Shown piece after piece: positions 29,582-39,552 of a stretch of DNA of 64,000 nucleotides. Numbering within the stretch: position 1 is the stretch's first letter; each line of letters starts with the position of its first letter. Below the pieces are notes generated by a model. It was given only the letters and a program-made list of their open reading frames with translations, made no database searches and had not been told where the DNA came from. Made by a program: the position numbers and the translations under genes. This stretch comes from an uncultured Pelagibacteraceae bacterium (GTDB lineage: Bacteria; Pseudomonadota; Alphaproteobacteria; Pelagibacterales; Pelagibacteraceae), in NCBI GenBank assembly GCA_902595635.1, contig CACJQT010000001.1, positions 1 through 64,000 on the forward strand, read 5' to 3'.

Positions 29582-30003
29582 AAAAGAATAACTTAAAGAT
29601 TGTTAAAATAAATAAAACAAAGAGCTTATTTAATTACGAAAAAAAAGTTTTAATAAAAGAATTAATACTGGGATTAAAACTTGGTTATTTTGATTTTGAA
29701 AAAGAAAAGCCTCAAAAAGTAAAATTTAATTTAGAGGTAAATTATCAAGATAAACAGCCGTCTAACGATAAAGATATTAAATCGATAGTTAATTACGCTA
29801 AAATAGTAAAATTAATAAAAAAACTTGTAAAAAATAAACATTACAATTTTCTTGAAACATTGGCAGAAGATGTTTTTGATGAGCTATTCAAAGATAAAAG
29901 AATAGATAAAATTACTCTTCAAATCGAAAAATTAGAAATAATGAAGGATTGTAGCTCAGTTGGGATCCAAATTTCTAAAAAAAGAAGCCATGATCAGCTC
30001 TGA
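29578..30003 (+). CDS. folB: Dihydroneopterin aldolase family protein
   Basis: FolB converts dihydroneopterin to hydroxymethyl-dihydropterin in folate synthesis. The 141-residue protein has the FolB fold pattern: [28 protein letters not shown] and [14 protein letters not shown], where the Glu in FLETLAE is a substrate-anchoring residue. The N-terminal 20 residues precede the usual start of the family. It overlaps the SDR by 4 nt and the uvrC start by 14 nt. It could instead be the related dihydroneopterin-triphosphate epimerase, but context favours FolB. Confidence 0.85.
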   Translation: MKKNNLKIVKINKTKSLFNYEKKVLIKELILGLKLGYFDFEKEKPQKVKFNLEVNYQDKQPSNDKDIKSIVNYAKIVKLIKKLVKNKHYNFLETLAEDVFDELFKDKRIDKITLQIEKLEIMKDCSSVGIQISKKRSHDQL

Positions 30004-31825
30004 TATAGGTAAAGAAGTAATTAAAAAAGAATTGCCCTTGGTTCCTAAGCTGCCAGGTGTTTATAGGATGCTAAATTCAAAAGGAGAAATTCTTTATGTG
30101 GGTAAAGCAAAAAACCTTCCAAATAGACTCAAAAGTTATGTGTCAGAAAAAAATCATATTATTAGAACTGAAAGAATGCTCTCTCAAACAAAAAGACTCG
30201 AAATTACTACTACTTCAAATGAAAGTGAGGCTTTACTTTTAGAGGCAAATTTAATTAAAAAGTTTAAACCAAAATTTAATATTTTATTAAGAGATGACAA
30301 ATCCTTTCCTTTTATTTTTATAGGTGACAAAGATAAATGGCCACAAATCAAAAGGCACAGAGGAAAAAAAGGCAAAGAAGGATTTTATTTTGGACCATTT
30401 GCATCAGCTGGATCTGCAAATTGGACTATAAAAATGATCCAAAAAATATTTCATCTCAGAATTTGCGATGATACTGTTTTCAAAAATAGAGAAAGACCCT
30501 GCATACTTTATCAAATTAAAAGATGCTCAGGACCTTGCGTTGGTTACGTAACTGAGAGTGATTATAAACAAACTGTTGATGATGCAATTGAGTTTGTGTC
30601 AGGCAAATCTAGAAAAATTCAGAAAAGCTTATCTAACCAAATGGAAAAGGCTAGTGAGGATTTAGACTTTGAAAAAGCAGCAATATTAAGAGATCGAATT
30701 AAATCATTAAATATTATTCAATCTTCTCAAAGAATTAATGAAGCAAATTTAGTCGAAGCAGATGTTATCGCAGGATATAAAGAATCTGGAAAAACTTGTA
30801 TTCAAGTTTTTTTTTATAGGTCAAAACAAAATTGGGGTAATCAAGCTTTTTTTCCAAAGCATGATCCAGAAGAAAATCTAAGTGATATCATTAATTCTTT
30901 TGTCTCTCAATTTTATGAAAATAAAAGTGTGCCATCTTCAATAATTTTATCAAATGAAATTAAAGAGAAAGAATTAATTGAGAAAACACTTACACAAAAA
31001 GAAGGTAAACAAATCACAATTACTGTCGCAAAAAAAGGGACGAAACTAAAAGTTATGAATCAAGCAATAAATAATGCAAAAGATAGTTTGAATAGAAAAC
31101 TTTACGAGAGTCAGAATAATAGAGATCTTTTTGATGCAGTATCAAAAAAATTCAATCTTGAAACTAATATTAATTTAGTCGAGGTTTATGATAATAGCCA
31201 TATTCAAGGTACAAATAGTGTGGGCGCTTTAATTACTTATGGCGATGAAGGATTTGTTAAAAAAAGATATAGAAAATTCAATATAAAAATTCAAAAAAAT
31301 TCCCAAGATGATTATGGAATGATGAGAGAAGTTCTTAACAGAAGATTTAAAAGAGCAGTTCAAGAGAAAGATAATTATTTAACTTTCCCTGACTTAGTTT
31401 TAATTGATGGAGGGAAAGGTCAATATTCAGTGGCAAGAGAAGCGATGAATGAGCTAGGTCTACATGAAATTCCTATTGTTGCAATAGCTAAGGGTAAAAT
31501 GAGAAATAGTGGAAATGAAACATTTTTTCATAATGGAAAAGAGTTCAAATTTGAGAAAAATGATCCAACATTATTCTTTTTACAACGATTAAGAGATGAG
31601 TCTCATAGATTTGCTATAAGTGCTCACAGAGCAAAGAGAAAAAAAGGTATAAGCAAATCATTATTAGATCAAATTGATGGTATTGGATCTATCAGAAAAA
31701 GGGCTTTATTAAATCATTTTGGTTCAGCTAGAGCTGTGGAGTCAGCTAGTTTAGATGAAATAAAATCAGTTGATGGAGTTGAGGAAAAAGTTGCAAAAAA
31801 AATATATAACTTCTTTCACGAATGA
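29990..31825 (+). CDS. uvrC: Excinuclease ABC subunit C
   Basis: UvrC makes both incisions in nucleotide excision repair. The protein has an N-terminal GIY-YIG nuclease ([20 protein letters not shown]), a Cys-containing middle ([17 protein letters not shown]), a UVR motif ([13 protein letters not shown]), an RNase H-like nuclease ([27 protein letters not shown]) and C-terminal helix-hairpin-helix units ([16 protein letters not shown]). I chose ATG 29990 over TTG 29960 because it is ATG and has an AAGAAG ribosome site. It overlaps folB by 14 nt and pgsA by 4 nt. Confidence 0.96.
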   Translation: MISSDIGKEVIKKELPLVPKLPGVYRMLNSKGEILYVGKAKNLPNRLKSYVSEKNHIIRTERMLSQTKRLEITTTSNESEALLLEANLIKKFKPKFNILLRDDKSFPFIFIGDKDKWPQIKRHRGKKGKEGFYFGPFASAGSANWTIKMIQKIFHLRICDDTVFKNRERPCILYQIKRCSGPCVGYVTESDYKQTVDDAIEFVSGKSRKIQKSLSNQMEKASEDLDFEKAAILRDRIKSLNIIQSSQRINEANLVEADVIAGYKESGKTCIQVFFYRSKQNWGNQAFFPKHDPEENLSDIINSFVSQFYENKSVPSSIILSNEIKEKELIEKTLTQKEGKQITITVAKKGTKLKVMNQAINNAKDSLNRKLYESQNNRDLFDAVSKKFNLETNINLVEVYDNSHIQGTNSVGALITYGDEGFVKKRYRKFNIKIQKNSQDDYGMMREVLNRRFKRAVQEKDNYLTFPDLVLIDGGKGQYSVAREAMNELGLHEIPIVAIAKGKMRNSGNETFFHNGKEFKFEKNDPTLFFLQRLRDESHRFAISAHRAKRKKGISKSLLDQIDGIGSIRKRALLNHFGSARAVESASLDEIKSVDGVEEKVAKKIYNFFHE

Positions 31826-32406
31826 AATTTAAAATACCTAATTATTTAACAATTGGACGAATAATAATTGTTCCAATATTTGTTTTTACATTCTACCTTC
31901 CTGGATTTTATGGAGACGTTATACCATTTGCTCTTTTTTTAATTGCCTCATTTACAGATTTTTTAGATGGCCTTTTGGCGAGGATGTTTAAAGAAGAATC
32001 TAAACTTGGAGAACTTTTAGATCCAATAGCTGATAAGATAATTGTTGCAACTGCACTAATTTTATTAGTTATGGATCAAACAATAAAAAATTATGAAGTT
32101 ATTGCAGCTATTATAATTCTTACAAGGGAAATACTAATTTCAGGATTAAGAGAATTTCTGGCGAAAGGAAAAATAAAGCTCCCTGTTTCTAATTTAGCAA
32201 AACTTAAAACATTCTTGCAGATGTTTTCGATAGCAATACTTCTAACTGGGGAAACAGGAAATAAATTAATAAATTTTCAAGATTATAATGCTCAAACAAT
32301 TGGCATCATTATTTTATGGCTATCCGCATTTTTAACACTTTATACTGGATATGATTATCTTAGAAAAGGAATAGACCATGCAATATCTGAAGATAATAAA
32401 GATTAG
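31822..32406 (+). CDS. pgsA: CDP-diacylglycerol--glycerol-3-phosphate phosphatidyltransferase
   Basis: Makes phosphatidylglycerol phosphate, the committed step to phosphatidylglycerol and cardiolipin. The 194-residue membrane protein has the CDP-alcohol phosphatidyltransferase signature D-G-x2-A-R-x8-G-x3-D-x3-D ([11 protein letters not shown]...[10 protein letters not shown] near 46-72). About five hydrophobic helices follow. The start overlaps the uvrC stop by 4 nt (ATGA). The stop overlaps the convergent ilvE stop by 4 nt. uvrC-pgsA pairing is also seen in other proteobacteria. Confidence 0.95.
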   Translation: MKFKIPNYLTIGRIIIVPIFVFTFYLPGFYGDVIPFALFLIASFTDFLDGLLARMFKEESKLGELLDPIADKIIVATALILLVMDQTIKNYEVIAAIIILTREILISGLREFLAKGKIKLPVSNLAKLKTFLQMFSIAILLTGETGNKLINFQDYNAQTIGIIILWLSAFLTLYTGYDYLRKGIDHAISEDNKD

Positions 32407-33284
32407 GCAGCTTTTTTTTGTCTAACTAACTGATCAAAGCTTTTTGATAATCCTAATATAACATCACAAATTTTGTATTTATGATCTGCTATGCTTGCAA
32501 CAGGTGTTATTTCAGCTGCAGTACCAGTTAAGAAACATCCATCAAAATTACTTAGTTCATCTGGAGAAATTTTTCTTTCATGAACTTTAATATTTTTTGA
32601 TTTGGCCAATTCAATTACAGCTTGTCTCGTAATACCATTTAAAAAAGAATCTGGTGTTGGTGTATGTAATTCATTATTTTTATCTTTAAAAAAAATGTTT
32701 GCACTTGTTCCTTCTGCAACATTACCTTCAAAATCTAACATTAATGATTCAGAATACCCTTGTTGTTCAGCTTCGTGTTTTGAAAGTGTACAAATCATAT
32801 ATAATCCGGCTGCTTTTGCATCCCAAGGAATAGTATTTGGGGCCGGTCTTCGCCATTTAGAAATATTTAATCTTATTCCTTCAGCTTTTAATTTTGGATC
32901 AAAATACGCAGGCCATTCCCAAGTAGCTATTGCTACATTAATTGTATTTTTCTGTGCAGACACACCCATCATCTCACTCCCTCTCCATGCAAAAGGTCTT
33001 ACATATCCATTTTGAATATTTTGAACCGCCACTATTTTTTTAGAAGCTTCATTTATTTCATCTTTTGTATAAGGAATATTAATGTCTAATCTTTTTGCAG
33101 AATAAAATAATCTATCTGTGTGCTCTTCTAGCTTAAATATTTCTCCGTCGTATACTCTTTCACCTTCAAAAACTAAACTTGCATAATGAAGCCCGTGACT
33201 GATTACATGGCATTTTGCATCTTGCCATTCAACAAGATCACTATTGTACCAAATTTTTCCTGATCGTTTATCGAAAGGTATCAT
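32403..33284 (-). CDS. ilvE: Branched-chain amino-acid aminotransferase
   Basis: PLP enzyme (class IV fold) for the last step of valine, leucine and isoleucine synthesis. The 293 residues include HGLHYASLVFEGERVYDG near 31, AFAWRGSEMMGVS-like PFAWRGSEMMGV near 98, the PLP lysine region PWDAKAAGLYMICTLSK near 155-170, and EGTSANIFF near 192. It is divergent from the MarR-type regulator with 59 nt between starts. Its stop overlaps pgsA's stop. The ilvE-petP-petR neighbourhood recurs in other alphaproteobacteria. Confidence 0.95.
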   Translation of the reverse strand: MIPFDKRSGKIWYNSDLVEWQDAKCHVISHGLHYASLVFEGERVYDGEIFKLEEHTDRLFYSAKRLDINIPYTKDEINEASKKIVAVQNIQNGYVRPFAWRGSEMMGVSAQKNTINVAIATWEWPAYFDPKLKAEGIRLNISKWRRPAPNTIPWDAKAAGLYMICTLSKHEAEQQGYSESLMLDFEGNVAEGTSANIFFKDKNNELHTPTPDSFLNGITRQAVIELAKSKNIKVHERKISPDELSNFDGCFLTGTAAEITPVASIADHKYKICDVILGLSKSFDQLVRQKKAA

Positions 33285-33343
33285 TATTTAATTTTATAAA
33301 AAAATATATTTGTATATATAATATGTCAATATAACTTACCAAT

Positions 33344-33787
33344 ATGAAAAAACTTTTATATTTAAAAGATGAGGATCTCAAACAATATATTGAAAAAATA
33401 TTTCTTGGCTACAGAGAGACGGTCTCAGATGCTAGAAATGTGTTGAATAAATACTCCATAGGTGTCGCACATAACAAGGTTATTCATCTAATTTCATTAT
33501 ATGAGGGCATCACAATATCAGAACTTTTAAGAAAATTGAAAGTTACAAAGCAAAGTTTGAATAGAGTTTTGAAAGATTTAATAAATTTAAAAGCTATAAA
33601 ATATGAAAAAGATCAAGTAGATACGAGAATAAAACATGTCTTCTTAACAGAGGAAGGGGAAAAATTATTTAACGAAATTTTCTCAGCTCAAAAGAAAAGA
33701 ATTTACCAAGCATTCTCCGCATCAAAAGCAAATGAGGTTGTTAGTTTTGATAATGTTTTAAAAAAAATAATTAATGGAAAAATTTAA
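33344..33787 (+). CDS. petP: MarR-family transcriptional regulator (PetP-like)
   Basis: A 147-residue winged-helix regulator: LISLYEGITISELLRKLKVTKQSLNRVLKDL is the DNA-binding region, split here into an ordinary MarR recognition helix plus wing (DTRIKHVFLTEEGEKLF). In Rhodobacter the MarR protein PetP lies next to the response regulator PetR, and this gene has the same neighbour. It overlaps petR by 14 nt. Targets are not evident; the AT-rich 59-bp gap to divergent ilvE could hold its operator. Confidence 0.8.
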   Translation: MKKLLYLKDEDLKQYIEKIFLGYRETVSDARNVLNKYSIGVAHNKVIHLISLYEGITISELLRKLKVTKQSLNRVLKDLINLKAIKYEKDQVDTRIKHVFLTEEGEKLFNEIFSAQKKRIYQAFSASKANEVVSFDNVLKKIINGKI

Positions 33788-34451
33788 AGCACATATTTTA
33801 GTTGTAGATGACGATGATGGCATAAGAGAATTAGTTAAAGAATACCTTTCCCAAAATGAATATCTTGTAACTAGTTCTAATAGTGCCGAAGATGCTCTTG
33901 AGAAAGTTAAAATTATAAAATTTGACTTAATAGTGCTTGATATAATGATGCCAGGAAAGAGTGGTTTAGAATTTACAAAAGAAAATAAAGATAAAATTTC
34001 GACCCCTATAATTCTTTTAACTGCGAGGGGTGAAGCTTCAGAGAGAATAGAGGGTTTGGATATTGGTGCAGACGATTATCTTCCAAAACCTTTTGAGCCT
34101 AAAGAATTAATACTTAGAATTAATAATATCTTAAATAAAACAAAATATAAAAATACAAAGAGAAAATTTAAATTTGGTAAAATTGAAATAGATCTTAATA
34201 AGCAGTTTATTTTGAAAAATGATAAATCAATAAAAATCAATAATACAGAAAAAATAATTTTAGATAAAATGGTTAATTCCCCTGGAAAAATTTTTAAAAG
34301 AGAGGAGATTGGAAATCTTATAAAAATTGATAAAGAAAGATCAGTTGACGTAATCATTACAAGACTTAGGAAGAAAATTGAAGAAAACCCCAAAAGCCCA
34401 AATTATTTACAAACAATAAGAGGTGAAGGTTATGTTTTATGGATTGAATAA
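33774..34451 (+). CDS. petR: OmpR/PetR-family response regulator
   Basis: A 225-residue two-component regulator: receiver domain with acidic pocket VVDDDD (10-15), phosphoacceptor D56 in LIVLDIMMPG, LLTARGE near 84 and KPFEPKEL near 108, then an OmpR-type winged helix (VDVIITRLRKKIEENPKSP, TIRGEGYVLW). It overlaps petP upstream and the histidine kinase downstream, so the three are one operon. PetR in Rhodobacter is needed for cytochrome bc1 expression. Here petABC lie about 8 kb away, so the regulatory link is plausible but unproven. Confidence 0.9.
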   Translation: MEKFKAHILVVDDDDGIRELVKEYLSQNEYLVTSSNSAEDALEKVKIIKFDLIVLDIMMPGKSGLEFTKENKDKISTPIILLTARGEASERIEGLDIGADDYLPKPFEPKELILRINNILNKTKYKNTKRKFKFGKIEIDLNKQFILKNDKSIKINNTEKIILDKMVNSPGKIFKREEIGNLIKIDKERSVDVIITRLRKKIEENPKSPNYLQTIRGEGYVLWIE

Positions 34452-35745
34452 ATATATAAAAAATATCTTGCCTAAAAGACTTTTTTATAGAGGTTTACTC
34501 ATAGTCGCTGTTCCAATAGTAGTTATGCAAATAACTATCTCTTTAGTTTTTTTTGATAGTCTTTGGATCAAAACTAATTCTGGAATGACAAGAGCATTGG
34601 TCTCTGAAGTCAAAACTTTTGTAGATGCTTATGATAACGACGAAACTAACAAAGATTTTATAATAATTTTATTCAAAGAACACTTGGGTTTTAATATCAA
34701 ATATGAAAAAGATAAAATCTTACCAGATAAAATACCAGAAAGATGGTTCAGTCCGGTGGATCGATCACTAAGAAGAGAATTAAAGAAAAAAAATTTAACT
34801 TATTGGTTTGATACAACAAACTTCAAAGAAGTTGTTGACTTGAAAATAGGATATTCAAAAGGATATTTTCAATTTTATATTCCAAGGGACAGACTAACTA
34901 CAAGTTCGGCTAGATTATTTGGTCTTTGGATAACATTGCCAGCATTGTTAATGATAGCAGTAGCAATAATTTTTTTAAAAAATCAAACTAGACCCATAAC
35001 TAAACTTGCAGAGGCATCTGAAAGATTTGGTCGAGGAGAGGATATTGACGAATTTAGACCTTCTGGAGCACTCGAAATCCGAAAAGCTGGTTTAGAGTTT
35101 GACAAAATGAGAAAAAGAATAATTAGACATCTTAATCAAAGATCTGAGATGCTTTCAGGTATCAGCCACGATTTAAGAACACCTTTGACAAGGATAAAAC
35201 TTCAAATAGCGATGATTAAAGATAAAAGTGTTGTTGAAAAATTATCAAGAGATGTTGACGAAATGGAAAAAATGTTAAATGAATATCTTCAATTCGCAAG
35301 ATCTGGAGCAAAAGATAAAACTGAGACGTTTGATATATCTGTCCTTCTTGAAGATATATGCAAAAAATATGAGAAACCAAATATAAAATATTTTTTAAAA
35401 GAAAAGGTTTATTTTGATGGAAGAAAAAATTTAATCAGTAGATGTATCAATAACCTTATAGATAATTCTTTAAAATTTGCTGATAATGTTGAATTGTATC
35501 TAAAAAAAGGAAGATCAACTATTAATATTTTAATAGAAGATGATGGTCCAGGCATACCGCAAAAAGAACATCAAAATGTTTTGAAGCCATTTTATAAAAT
35601 TGACAAAAGTAGATCAGAAACAAAGTCAAGTGTTGGCCTTGGCTTAGCTATATCATCTGATGTAGTAAAATCACACGGTGGAGATCTTAAATTCGATAAG
35701 TCTAGTTTAGGTGGATTAAAAGTTATTATTTCCTTGCCCGTTTAG
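34432..35745 (+). CDS. envZ: EnvZ-like sensor histidine kinase
   Basis: Inner-membrane sensor kinase. Two transmembrane helices (about 22-44 and 163-182) flank a periplasmic domain of about 120 residues. HAMP, HisKA with SGISHDLRTPL (His about 246) and an HATPase domain (NNLIDNSLKFAD, EDDGPGIP, VGLGLAISSDVV) follow. I prefer ATG 34432 to GTG 34423 because AGGTGAAGG lies just before it. It overlaps petR by 20 nt and should phosphorylate it. The stimulus is unknown. Its 3' end overlaps the convergent UbiK-like gene by 20 nt. Confidence 0.9.
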   Translation: MFYGLNKYIKNILPKRLFYRGLLIVAVPIVVMQITISLVFFDSLWIKTNSGMTRALVSEVKTFVDAYDNDETNKDFIIILFKEHLGFNIKYEKDKILPDKIPERWFSPVDRSLRRELKKKNLTYWFDTTNFKEVVDLKIGYSKGYFQFYIPRDRLTTSSARLFGLWITLPALLMIAVAIIFLKNQTRPITKLAEASERFGRGEDIDEFRPSGALEIRKAGLEFDKMRKRIIRHLNQRSEMLSGISHDLRTPLTRIKLQIAMIKDKSVVEKLSRDVDEMEKMLNEYLQFARSGAKDKTETFDISVLLEDICKKYEKPNIKYFLKEKVYFDGRKNLISRCINNLIDNSLKFADNVELYLKKGRSTINILIEDDGPGIPQKEHQNVLKPFYKIDKSRSETKSSVGLGLAISSDVVKSHGGDLKFDKSSLGGLKVIISLPV

Positions 35746-35968
35746 TTTTTTTTTTTATTTTTTTTTCAGCAATTTTTTTTTCCAATTTTTCAATTCTTTT
35801 ATTTAATATATCAATTTCATCTTTACTTACTAAATTCATTTTAAGTATAATTTCTTCTTTTTTTGAGCGTAAAATATTTACGACTTCATCACTAAAATCT
35901 TTGTAGTTGACCAGTCCTTCTTCCAAAAATTTTGCAAATTTATCAAATACGAATCTTGATTTTGACAT
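35726..35968 (-). CDS. UbiK/BMFP-family accessory protein
   Basis: A small, 80-residue, highly charged protein with a C-terminal coiled coil (DEIDILNKRIEKLEKKI) and a Lys-rich tail, matching the BMFP family. UbiK (YqiC) is an accessory factor of the ubiquinone-biosynthesis complex, and Brucella BMFP shows membrane fusogenic activity in vitro. The call rests on size, coiled coil and the conserved position next to lgt in alphaproteobacteria. It is divergent from lgt by 48 nt. Confidence 0.78.
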   Translation of the reverse strand: MSKSRFVFDKFAKFLEEGLVNYKDFSDEVVNILRSKKEEIILKMNLVSKDEIDILNKRIEKLEKKIAEKKIKKKTKRARK

Positions 35969-36016
35969 AATAATTTCTTATCAAAGTTTAAGTAATATTT
36001 ATAATATTACAATTAA

Positions 36017-36793
36017 ATGTTTATTAATAATTTTGACCCAGTCGCTTTTGAGATCTTTTCATTAGAAATTAGATGGTATTCCTTGTCTTATATATTTGGC
36101 TTAGTATTTGGTTGGTATTTTGCAAAGAACAAACTAATCAAAGATAGTACTCAAAAAGAATTTTTCGACGATTATATAACTTATTTGATCATAAGTATCA
36201 TCCTTGGTGGAAGACTTGGATATGTGATTATTTATGACCCAATTTATTTTATAAGTAACCCAGTTGAGATTATAAAAATTTGGCAAGGAGGCATGTCTTT
36301 TCACGGTGCACTAATTGGAATTATTATAGGAACTCATTTCTTCTGCAAAAATAAAAATCAAAATATTTTTAGTTATTTAGATGTGGTTGCTGTTTGTTCT
36401 CCTATAGGAATTTTTTTAGGAAGAATATCAAATTTTATAAACTCAGAACTTTATGGCATAGAAACAAATGTACCATGGTCAGTAAAGTTTATAAAAATTG
36501 ATGATTTAAATCGACATCCTTCACAAATTTATGAGGCAATATTTGAGGGGGTTGTTCTATTTATTATTTTAAGAATGTTGTTTAATAGATTAAGGAATAC
36601 ACCTGGTATTATTTCAGGTTATTTTTTAATTTTATACTCATTTTTTAGATTTGTTATCGAGTTCTTCAGAGAACCTGATCAACAAATAGGTTATTTATTT
36701 TTCAATTTAAGTATGGGGCAAATAATAAGTTGTATAGCACTAACCTGCGGATTAATTATCATCTATTATAAAAATGCTAATAGGACACAATAA
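36017..36793 (+). CDS. lgt: Prolipoprotein diacylglyceryl transferase
   Basis: Lgt attaches diacylglycerol to the lipobox cysteine of prolipoproteins. The 258 residues form about seven membrane segments. Family marks are RWYSLSYIFGL near 19, the HGALIG motif near 97, and the Lgt signature GRISNFINSELYG near 136-148, followed by RHPSQIYEA near 167. Its presence shows the cell makes lipoproteins, although MlaA in this window lacks a lipobox. It overlaps the MidA-like gene by 20 nt. Confidence 0.96.
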   Translation: MFINNFDPVAFEIFSLEIRWYSLSYIFGLVFGWYFAKNKLIKDSTQKEFFDDYITYLIISIILGGRLGYVIIYDPIYFISNPVEIIKIWQGGMSFHGALIGIIIGTHFFCKNKNQNIFSYLDVVAVCSPIGIFLGRISNFINSELYGIETNVPWSVKFIKIDDLNRHPSQIYEAIFEGVVLFIILRMLFNRLRNTPGIISGYFLILYSFFRFVIEFFREPDQQIGYLFFNLSMGQIISCIALTCGLIIIYYKNANRTQ

Positions 36794-37814
36794 AAAAATC
36801 TCATTGGATAGATTTATTTACAAATCTTTGTATGACAAAGATAATGGTTATTATATAAAAAAAAATCCTTTCGGAAAAAAAGGTGACTTCATAACATCTC
36901 CTAATATTTCTGTTCTTTTTTCAGAAATGATATCTATTTGGTTAATTTCATTTTGGGAGAATTTAAAAAAACCAAAAAAAATAAATATTATAGAGCTGGG
37001 TGCAGGTAATGGTGAGATGATGTCACAAATTATAAAAACTTTAAATAATTTTAGTGAAATTAGTTTATCTGCTAATTTCTTAATTTTAGAAAAAAGTCCA
37101 TTACTGATAAAAATTCAGAAGAGTAAAATAGATAAGAAAAAAGCAAGTTGGATAAAAAATTTAAAAGAAATTCCAAAGGCTCCAACTATATTCTTGGCTA
37201 ATGAGTTTTTTGATGCTTTTCCTATCAAACAGTTTTTAAAAAAAAGTGATAATTGGTATGAAAAATATGTAGCATACAAAAAAAATAAGTTTGAAGTTTG
37301 TGATCAAAAAGTGTCGTCAAAAATAATTGAGAAATATTTAGGCAAAAATATAGAAAAAGAAAAATTTGTTGAATATTCACCTTCGGCAATGAAATTTGTT
37401 AACGAAATAGCTAATTTTATTTTTAAAAATAATGGTGGTTTATTAATGATAGACTATGGCTTTACAAGTGGAAAAATGAAAAATACTTTGCAAAGTGTTG
37501 AGAAGCACAGAAAAATTAGTTTTTTAGAAAATCCCTATAACTCGGATATTACTCATTTGATAAATTTTAAAATGTACAAGAAAGAGTTTGCAAATTCTAA
37601 TTTGAAATCTTTAATAACTACCCAAGGTAATTTCTTAACTAAATTAGGAATATTAAAAAGAGCTGAGATAATAAGTAAAAATTTACAATTTAGTAAGAAA
37701 GCGGACATATTCTATAGAATAAAAAGATTAATTGATGAAAAATATATGGGCTCTTTGTTTAAAGTTTTATTTGTAAGCAAATCCAAAAATAATTTTAATT
37801 TGGGTTTTAAGTGA
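36774..37814 (+). CDS. MidA/NDUFAF7-family SAM-dependent methyltransferase
   Basis: A 346-residue class I methyltransferase. Seen: the N-terminal LDRFIYKSLYDKDNGYY typical of the family, GDFITSPNISVLF, the SAM loop IIELGAGNGEMM near 73, and LANEFFDAFPIKQF near 140. Human NDUFAF7 dimethylates an arginine of complex I; a comparable role in bacteria is inferred only. It overlaps lgt by 20 nt and pgeF by 4 nt, in an order conserved among alphaproteobacteria. Confidence 0.9.
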   Translation: MLIGHNKKISLDRFIYKSLYDKDNGYYIKKNPFGKKGDFITSPNISVLFSEMISIWLISFWENLKKPKKINIIELGAGNGEMMSQIIKTLNNFSEISLSANFLILEKSPLLIKIQKSKIDKKKASWIKNLKEIPKAPTIFLANEFFDAFPIKQFLKKSDNWYEKYVAYKKNKFEVCDQKVSSKIIEKYLGKNIEKEKFVEYSPSAMKFVNEIANFIFKNNGGLLMIDYGFTSGKMKNTLQSVEKHRKISFLENPYNSDITHLINFKMYKKEFANSNLKSLITTQGNFLTKLGILKRAEIISKNLQFSKKADIFYRIKRLIDEKYMGSLFKVLFVSKSKNNFNLGFK

Positions 37815-38563
37815 TTAAGTCAAAAATTTTTAGAGATCAAAAATCCATTTCACATTATTTTTTCAATAGATTAGGAGGTACTTCAAAAGGAATCTACAAA
37901 AGTTTAAATTGTGGAAAAGGTTCAAAAGATAAAATTGCTAATATAGGTAAAAATTTAAAGATAGTTTCAAGAAAAATAGGCTGCACAAGTGAGAATCTAG
38001 TTTCTCTTAATCAAATTCACAGCAATAAAGTTCTTAAAATTAATAATGTTCCGAAAAAAAAATTGACTGGAGACGCGATGATTACAAATAAGCAAAATAT
38101 TGCCATTAGTATACTTACTGCAGATTGTGCGCCAATTCTAATTATAGAAAAAAAGCAAAAATTTGTTGGTGCAATACATGCTGGGTGGAAAGGTGCTTTT
38201 AAGGGAATAGTAAAAAAAACAATTCAGCTTTTAAAAAAAAATGGATGCTCAGAGAAAGATATGATTGCTTGCATTGGACCATGTATAAAAAAAAATAGTT
38301 ATGAAGTAAAAAATGATTTTTTTAAATTGTTTAAGGACAAAAATAAAAAAAATGTGAGTTTCTTCACATTTAAAAGGAAAAAAATTTATTTTGATTTAAG
38401 CGAATATATAAAATCTCAATTTTATGAAAATGGAGTTAAAAAAATAGATATAATAAGAAAAGATACGTACACTCTAGAAAATAACTTTTTTAGTTCTAGG
38501 AGATCAAAAAAAAATAAGCATAACGATTATGGTAGAAATATTTCTGCAATTATGATTAAATAG
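37811..38563 (+). CDS. pgeF: Peptidoglycan-editing factor PgeF (laccase-domain protein)
   Basis: A 250-residue YfiH/PgeF protein. E. coli PgeF removes wrongly incorporated L-Ser from UDP-MurNAc; other members have been described as purine-processing enzymes. Zinc-site motifs are intact: VSLNQIHSNKV near 64, LTADCAPILI near 100 and GAIHAGWKGAFKGI near 118. CIGPCIKKNSYEV follows. Overlap with the MidA-like gene by 4 nt and closeness to prs (10 nt) indicate one operon from lgt onward. Confidence 0.92.
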   Translation: MIKSKIFRDQKSISHYFFNRLGGTSKGIYKSLNCGKGSKDKIANIGKNLKIVSRKIGCTSENLVSLNQIHSNKVLKINNVPKKKLTGDAMITNKQNIAISILTADCAPILIIEKKQKFVGAIHAGWKGAFKGIVKKTIQLLKKNGCSEKDMIACIGPCIKKNSYEVKNDFFKLFKDKNKKNVSFFTFKRKKIYFDLSEYIKSQFYENGVKKIDIIRKDTYTLENNFFSSRRSKKNKHNDYGRNISAIMIK

Positions 38564-38573
38564 GACATCTCGG

Positions 38574-39506
38574 ATGAAAATTCTCACAGGAAACAGCAAT
38601 AAACATCTTAGTCAAAAAATATCTAAATTTTTAAAAAATAGACTAGTGAATTCAAACATAAGAAAATTTGCAGACGGAGAAATCTATATAGAAATTAATG
38701 AAAATATTAGAGGCAATAGTATTTTTTTAATTCAATCCGTTTCATCTCCTGCAAATGATAATTTAATGGAATTACTACTATCGATTGATGCTTTAAAAAG
38801 ATCATCGGCCAAAAACATAACTGCTGTGATCCCATATTTTGGATATGCAAGACAAGATAGAAAAGTGGTTCCTAGGACATCTATATCTGCAAAACTTGTA
38901 TCTAATCTTATTGCAAAAGCAGGGGCAGATAGAGTCGTTACAGTTGATTTACATTCTGGACAAATTCAAGGATTTTTTGATATTCCAGTAGATAACTTAT
39001 TTGCAACTCCAATATTTGCTAGACATATAAAAAAGAAATTAAAAAAAAATAATATAATCTGTGTTGCTCCAGATGTCGGTGGTACTGCAAGAGCAAGGGC
39101 TTTAGGAAAATTGTTAAATGTAGATTTAGCAATAGTAGACAAAAGGAGACCTGCTCCTGGAAAGTCAGAAGTAATGAATGTAATTGGAAATGTGAAAAAT
39201 AAAACTTGTATATTAGTTGATGATATAATCGATTCTGGTGGAACAATTGTAAATGCAGCTTCTGAATTAAAAAAAAGAGGAGCTAAAGATGTTCATGTGT
39301 ATGTAACACATGGTGTATTAAGTGGTAATGCTGTTGAAAAAATTAAGAAATCTTCGATAAAAAATTTAGTTGTAACTGATACAATAGATAATTCGACAAA
39401 AGTTAAAAAAGCTAAGAATATTGAGGTATTAACAATCTCTAATTTGGTTGGAGAAGCTATTAAAAGAATATCAAATTCTACCTCAGTATCAGATCTATTT
39501 AAATAA
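38574..39506 (+). CDS. prs: Ribose-phosphate pyrophosphokinase
   Basis: Makes PRPP from ribose 5-phosphate and ATP for purine, pyrimidine, histidine and NAD synthesis. The 310 residues include FADGEIYIEINENIRG near 32, YFGYARQDRKVVPRT near 95, VTVDLHSGQIQGFF near 124, and the PRPP loop VDDIIDSGGTI near 214. All active-site elements are present. It follows pgeF by 10 nt. Confidence 0.97.
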   Translation: MKILTGNSNKHLSQKISKFLKNRLVNSNIRKFADGEIYIEINENIRGNSIFLIQSVSSPANDNLMELLLSIDALKRSSAKNITAVIPYFGYARQDRKVVPRTSISAKLVSNLIAKAGADRVVTVDLHSGQIQGFFDIPVDNLFATPIFARHIKKKLKKNNIICVAPDVGGTARARALGKLLNVDLAIVDKRRPAPGKSEVMNVIGNVKNKTCILVDDIIDSGGTIVNAASELKKRGAKDVHVYVTHGVLSGNAVEKIKKSSIKNLVVTDTIDNSTKVKKAKNIEVLTISNLVGEAIKRISNSTSVSDLFK

Positions 39507-39552
39507 TTTACTTGTAAAATTTAGTTTCATAAGTTAAAAAACCCGACACTTT

